Positions 4,303 to 5,467 of a stretch of DNA of 5,467 bases are shown piece by piece; the first letter of the stretch is position 1, and every line of letters begins with the position of its first letter. The stretch is from Candidatus Rokuibacteriota bacterium (GTDB lineage: Bacteria > Methylomirabilota > Methylomirabilia > Rokubacteriales > CSP1-6): NCBI GenBank assembly GCA_016177555.1, contig JACOVB010000436.1, positions 1 to 5,467 on the forward strand, given 5' to 3'. Both the position numbers and the translations under genes were made by a program. The notes under the pieces are model-generated. The model did no database searches. It had not been told where the DNA came from and saw nothing but the letters and a program-made list of their open reading frames with translations.

Positions 4303-4983
4303 ATGGATGAGCGGGAGATCCTCGCCGGCGTGCTGCGCGACCTCGCCCAGACGCTCCGGCATCACCAGGACCTCGGCGTGACGGAGATCTCCCTCGCCCA
4401 GGCCCCCGTCGTCGATCCGCGAGAGGCGCTGCGGACCCAGGAGGCGGCGCTCCAGGGCTGCCCGCGCTGCAAGCTCTCCACGAGCCGGACCACCGTCGTC
4501 TTCGGCTCGGGCAACCCGCGGGCCCGGCTGCTCGTGGTCGGAGAGGGGCCCGGCGAGGAGGAGGACCGGCAGGGCAAGCCGTTCGTGGGACGCGCGGGGC
4601 AGCTCCTGACCAAGATGCTCGCGGCGGTGGGATTCGATCGCGAGCGCGACTGCTACATCGCCAACGTGGTCAAATGCCGCCCGGAGCGTAACCGGAACCC
4701 GGAGCCGGACGAGGTGGCGGCGTGCACCCCATTCCTGATGGCCCAGGTGGACACCCTCCAGCCGGCGGTGATCCTGGCCCTCGGTAACTTCGCGGCGCAG
4801 ACGCTCCTCGCCACGAGGGAAGGGATCACGAAGCTCCGCGGCCGCACCTACGAGTACCGGTCGAGCGTGCTGGTGCCCACCTTCCATCCAGCCTTCCTCC
4901 TGAGAAATCCCGGCCAGGAGTTCAAGCGCATGGCGTGGGACGATCTCAAGCTGGCCCGCCGGGAATACGACCGCTTCACGTGA
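4303..4983 (+). CDS. udg: Family 4 (4Fe-4S) uracil-DNA glycosylase
   Basis: 226-residue DNA repair enzyme that removes uracil from DNA, arising from cytosine deamination or dUTP misincorporation, as the first step of base excision repair. Four cysteines fit the family 4 iron-sulfur ligands: Cys53 and Cys56 (GCPRCKL), Cys125 (VVKCRP) and Cys141 (VAACTP). Motif 1 is GEGPGEEEDRQGKPFVGRAG (80-99), with the Glu/Asp-rich loop and the Phe/Gly residues that shape the uracil pocket. Motif 2 is HPAFLLRNP (195-203), with His195. LQPAVILALGNFAAQTLL (152-169) is the conserved strand-helix before it. Residues 1-45 are a less conserved N-terminal extension, common in bacterial members and related to the N-terminal part of phage SPO1-type polymerases. 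It follows coaBC by 23 bases, and its stop overlaps the next gene as GTGA, so coupled translation with the priA-like gene is likely. Family assignment is secure; the gene symbol is generic. Confidence 0.94.
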   Translation: MDEREILAGVLRDLAQTLRHHQDLGVTEISLAQAPVVDPREALRTQEAALQGCPRCKLSTSRTTVVFGSGNPRARLLVVGEGPGEEEDRQGKPFVGRAGQLLTKMLAAVGFDRERDCYIANVVKCRPERNRNPEPDEVAACTPFLMAQVDTLQPAVILALGNFAAQTLLATREGITKLRGRTYEYRSSVLVPTFHPAFLLRNPGQEFKRMAWDDLKLARREYDRFT

Positions 4984-5467
4984 TCGCGGACGTCGTCTTC
5001 GATCTCCCCCTCCGGCATCCCCTCTCCTACCGCGTGCCCGATGGGCTGGCGCTCGTGCCCGGGCAGCGTGTGAGGGCGCCGCTCGGCGGGCGGACCCGCG
5101 TGGGGATCGTGGTGGGTGTCCGTCAGGACGCGGCCGACGGCCTCAAACCTCTCGACTCAGCGGTCGAGCCGGTCCCCGTCCTGTCCGCCGCCATGATCGA
5201 GATCGGCCGGTGGGCGGCCGAGGAGAGCCTCTCCTCGCTGGGCGGGACGCTCGCGGCTATGCTGCCACCCTTGCCCCGAGGCGACACTCGCGAAAGCCTG
5301 GCGCCGCCGCCTGAGCCCTCCCGGGCGGCCGGGACGCCGTCCGAGCTCTGGGTGGACACCCGCCGCGAGGCGAGACTGGCCGAGCGCCTCGGGAGCGAGA
5401 AGGGCACGAGCCTCGTCATCGCTCCGGACATCGAGGCGGCCGCGCGCTGGGCCGAGCGGCTCGACGC
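4980..5467 (+). CDS. priA: Primosomal protein N' (PriA)-like protein, 5' part only
   Basis: The first 162 codons, starting at GTG 4980 and overlapping the udg TGA by four bases. PriA recognises stalled or collapsed replication forks and reloads the replicative helicase. Residues 1-46 match the N-terminal 3'-DNA-end-binding domain: IADVVFDLPLRHPLSYRVP (2-20) followed by PGQRVRAPLGGRTRVGIVVG (27-46). The segment IGRWAAEESLSSLGGTLAAM (75-94) and LPP (95-97) matches the end of that domain. A Pro-rich linker (about 98-121) leads straight into ELWVDTRREARLAERL (122-137) and SLVIAPDIEAAARWAERL (144-161). The latter resembles the strand after the helicase P-loop (LVLVPEI in typical PriA), yet no winged-helix domain and no GSGKT precede it. 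A helicase-dead PriA, as annotated in Actinobacteria, is therefore possible. The rest lies off the right edge, so the P-loop could in principle come later. Confidence 0.85.
   Translation, partial: MIADVVFDLPLRHPLSYRVPDGLALVPGQRVRAPLGGRTRVGIVVGVRQDAADGLKPLDSAVEPVPVLSAAMIEIGRWAAEESLSSLGGTLAAMLPPLPRGDTRESLAPPPEPSRAAGTPSELWVDTRREARLAERLGSEKGTSLVIAPDIEAAARWAERLD

Overview
The window is very GC-rich bacterial DNA (well above 60 % G+C by eye, with strong G/C at third codon positions). It carries a conserved housekeeping block on the + strand and one partial transport gene reading away from it on the - strand. No mobile-element genes, rRNA, tRNA or CRISPR array are seen. The gene order yicC-gmk-rpoZ-coaBC-(udg)-priA is known from many bacterial phyla. 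High GC, a family 4 iron-sulfur uracil-DNA glycosylase and a Tat-exported nitrate/sulfonate-type binding protein would fit an uncultured soil or subsurface lineage such as Rokubacteria/Methylomirabilota or a deltaproteobacterial relative. This placement is inference and cannot be settled from one window.

Layout. Bases 1-945 (-) hold the first 315 codons of an ABC-type substrate-binding protein with a twin-arginine signal. Bases 946-1147 are a short divergent control region with two good sigma70-type promoters back to back, both TTGACA with 17-bp spacers. A 16-codon ORF lies immediately upstream of yicC and overlaps its start. Bases 1148-2864 hold yicC, gmk and rpoZ, joined by one-base stop/start overlaps (TGATG), so they very probably share one mRNA. 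Bases 2865-3031 are the only other sizeable gap. It contains three tandem 26-bp repeats that run into the coaBC start codon, and a short ORF with a strong Shine-Dalgarno. Bases 3032-4279 are coaBC, whose stop codon sits in the loop of an 8-bp hairpin. Bases 4303-4983 are a family 4 uracil-DNA glycosylase gene, which overlaps by four bases (GTGA) the start of a priA-like gene that runs off the right edge.

How the genes fit together. The block links RNA turnover (YicC), GDP supply (Gmk), the omega subunit of RNA polymerase (RpoZ), coenzyme A synthesis (CoaBC), uracil repair (Udg) and replication restart (PriA). No promoter or terminator is obvious inside the block, so it may be one operon from the promoter at about 1066-1094.

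Points most worth a second look: the 26-bp repeat array at the coaBC start; the paired changes at two key CoaC positions (Asn to Asp, Cys to Ser); a PriA that seems to lack its winged-helix domain and P-loop; and the probably leaderless, overlapping 16-codon ORF before yicC. I found no wholly new multi-gene system here.
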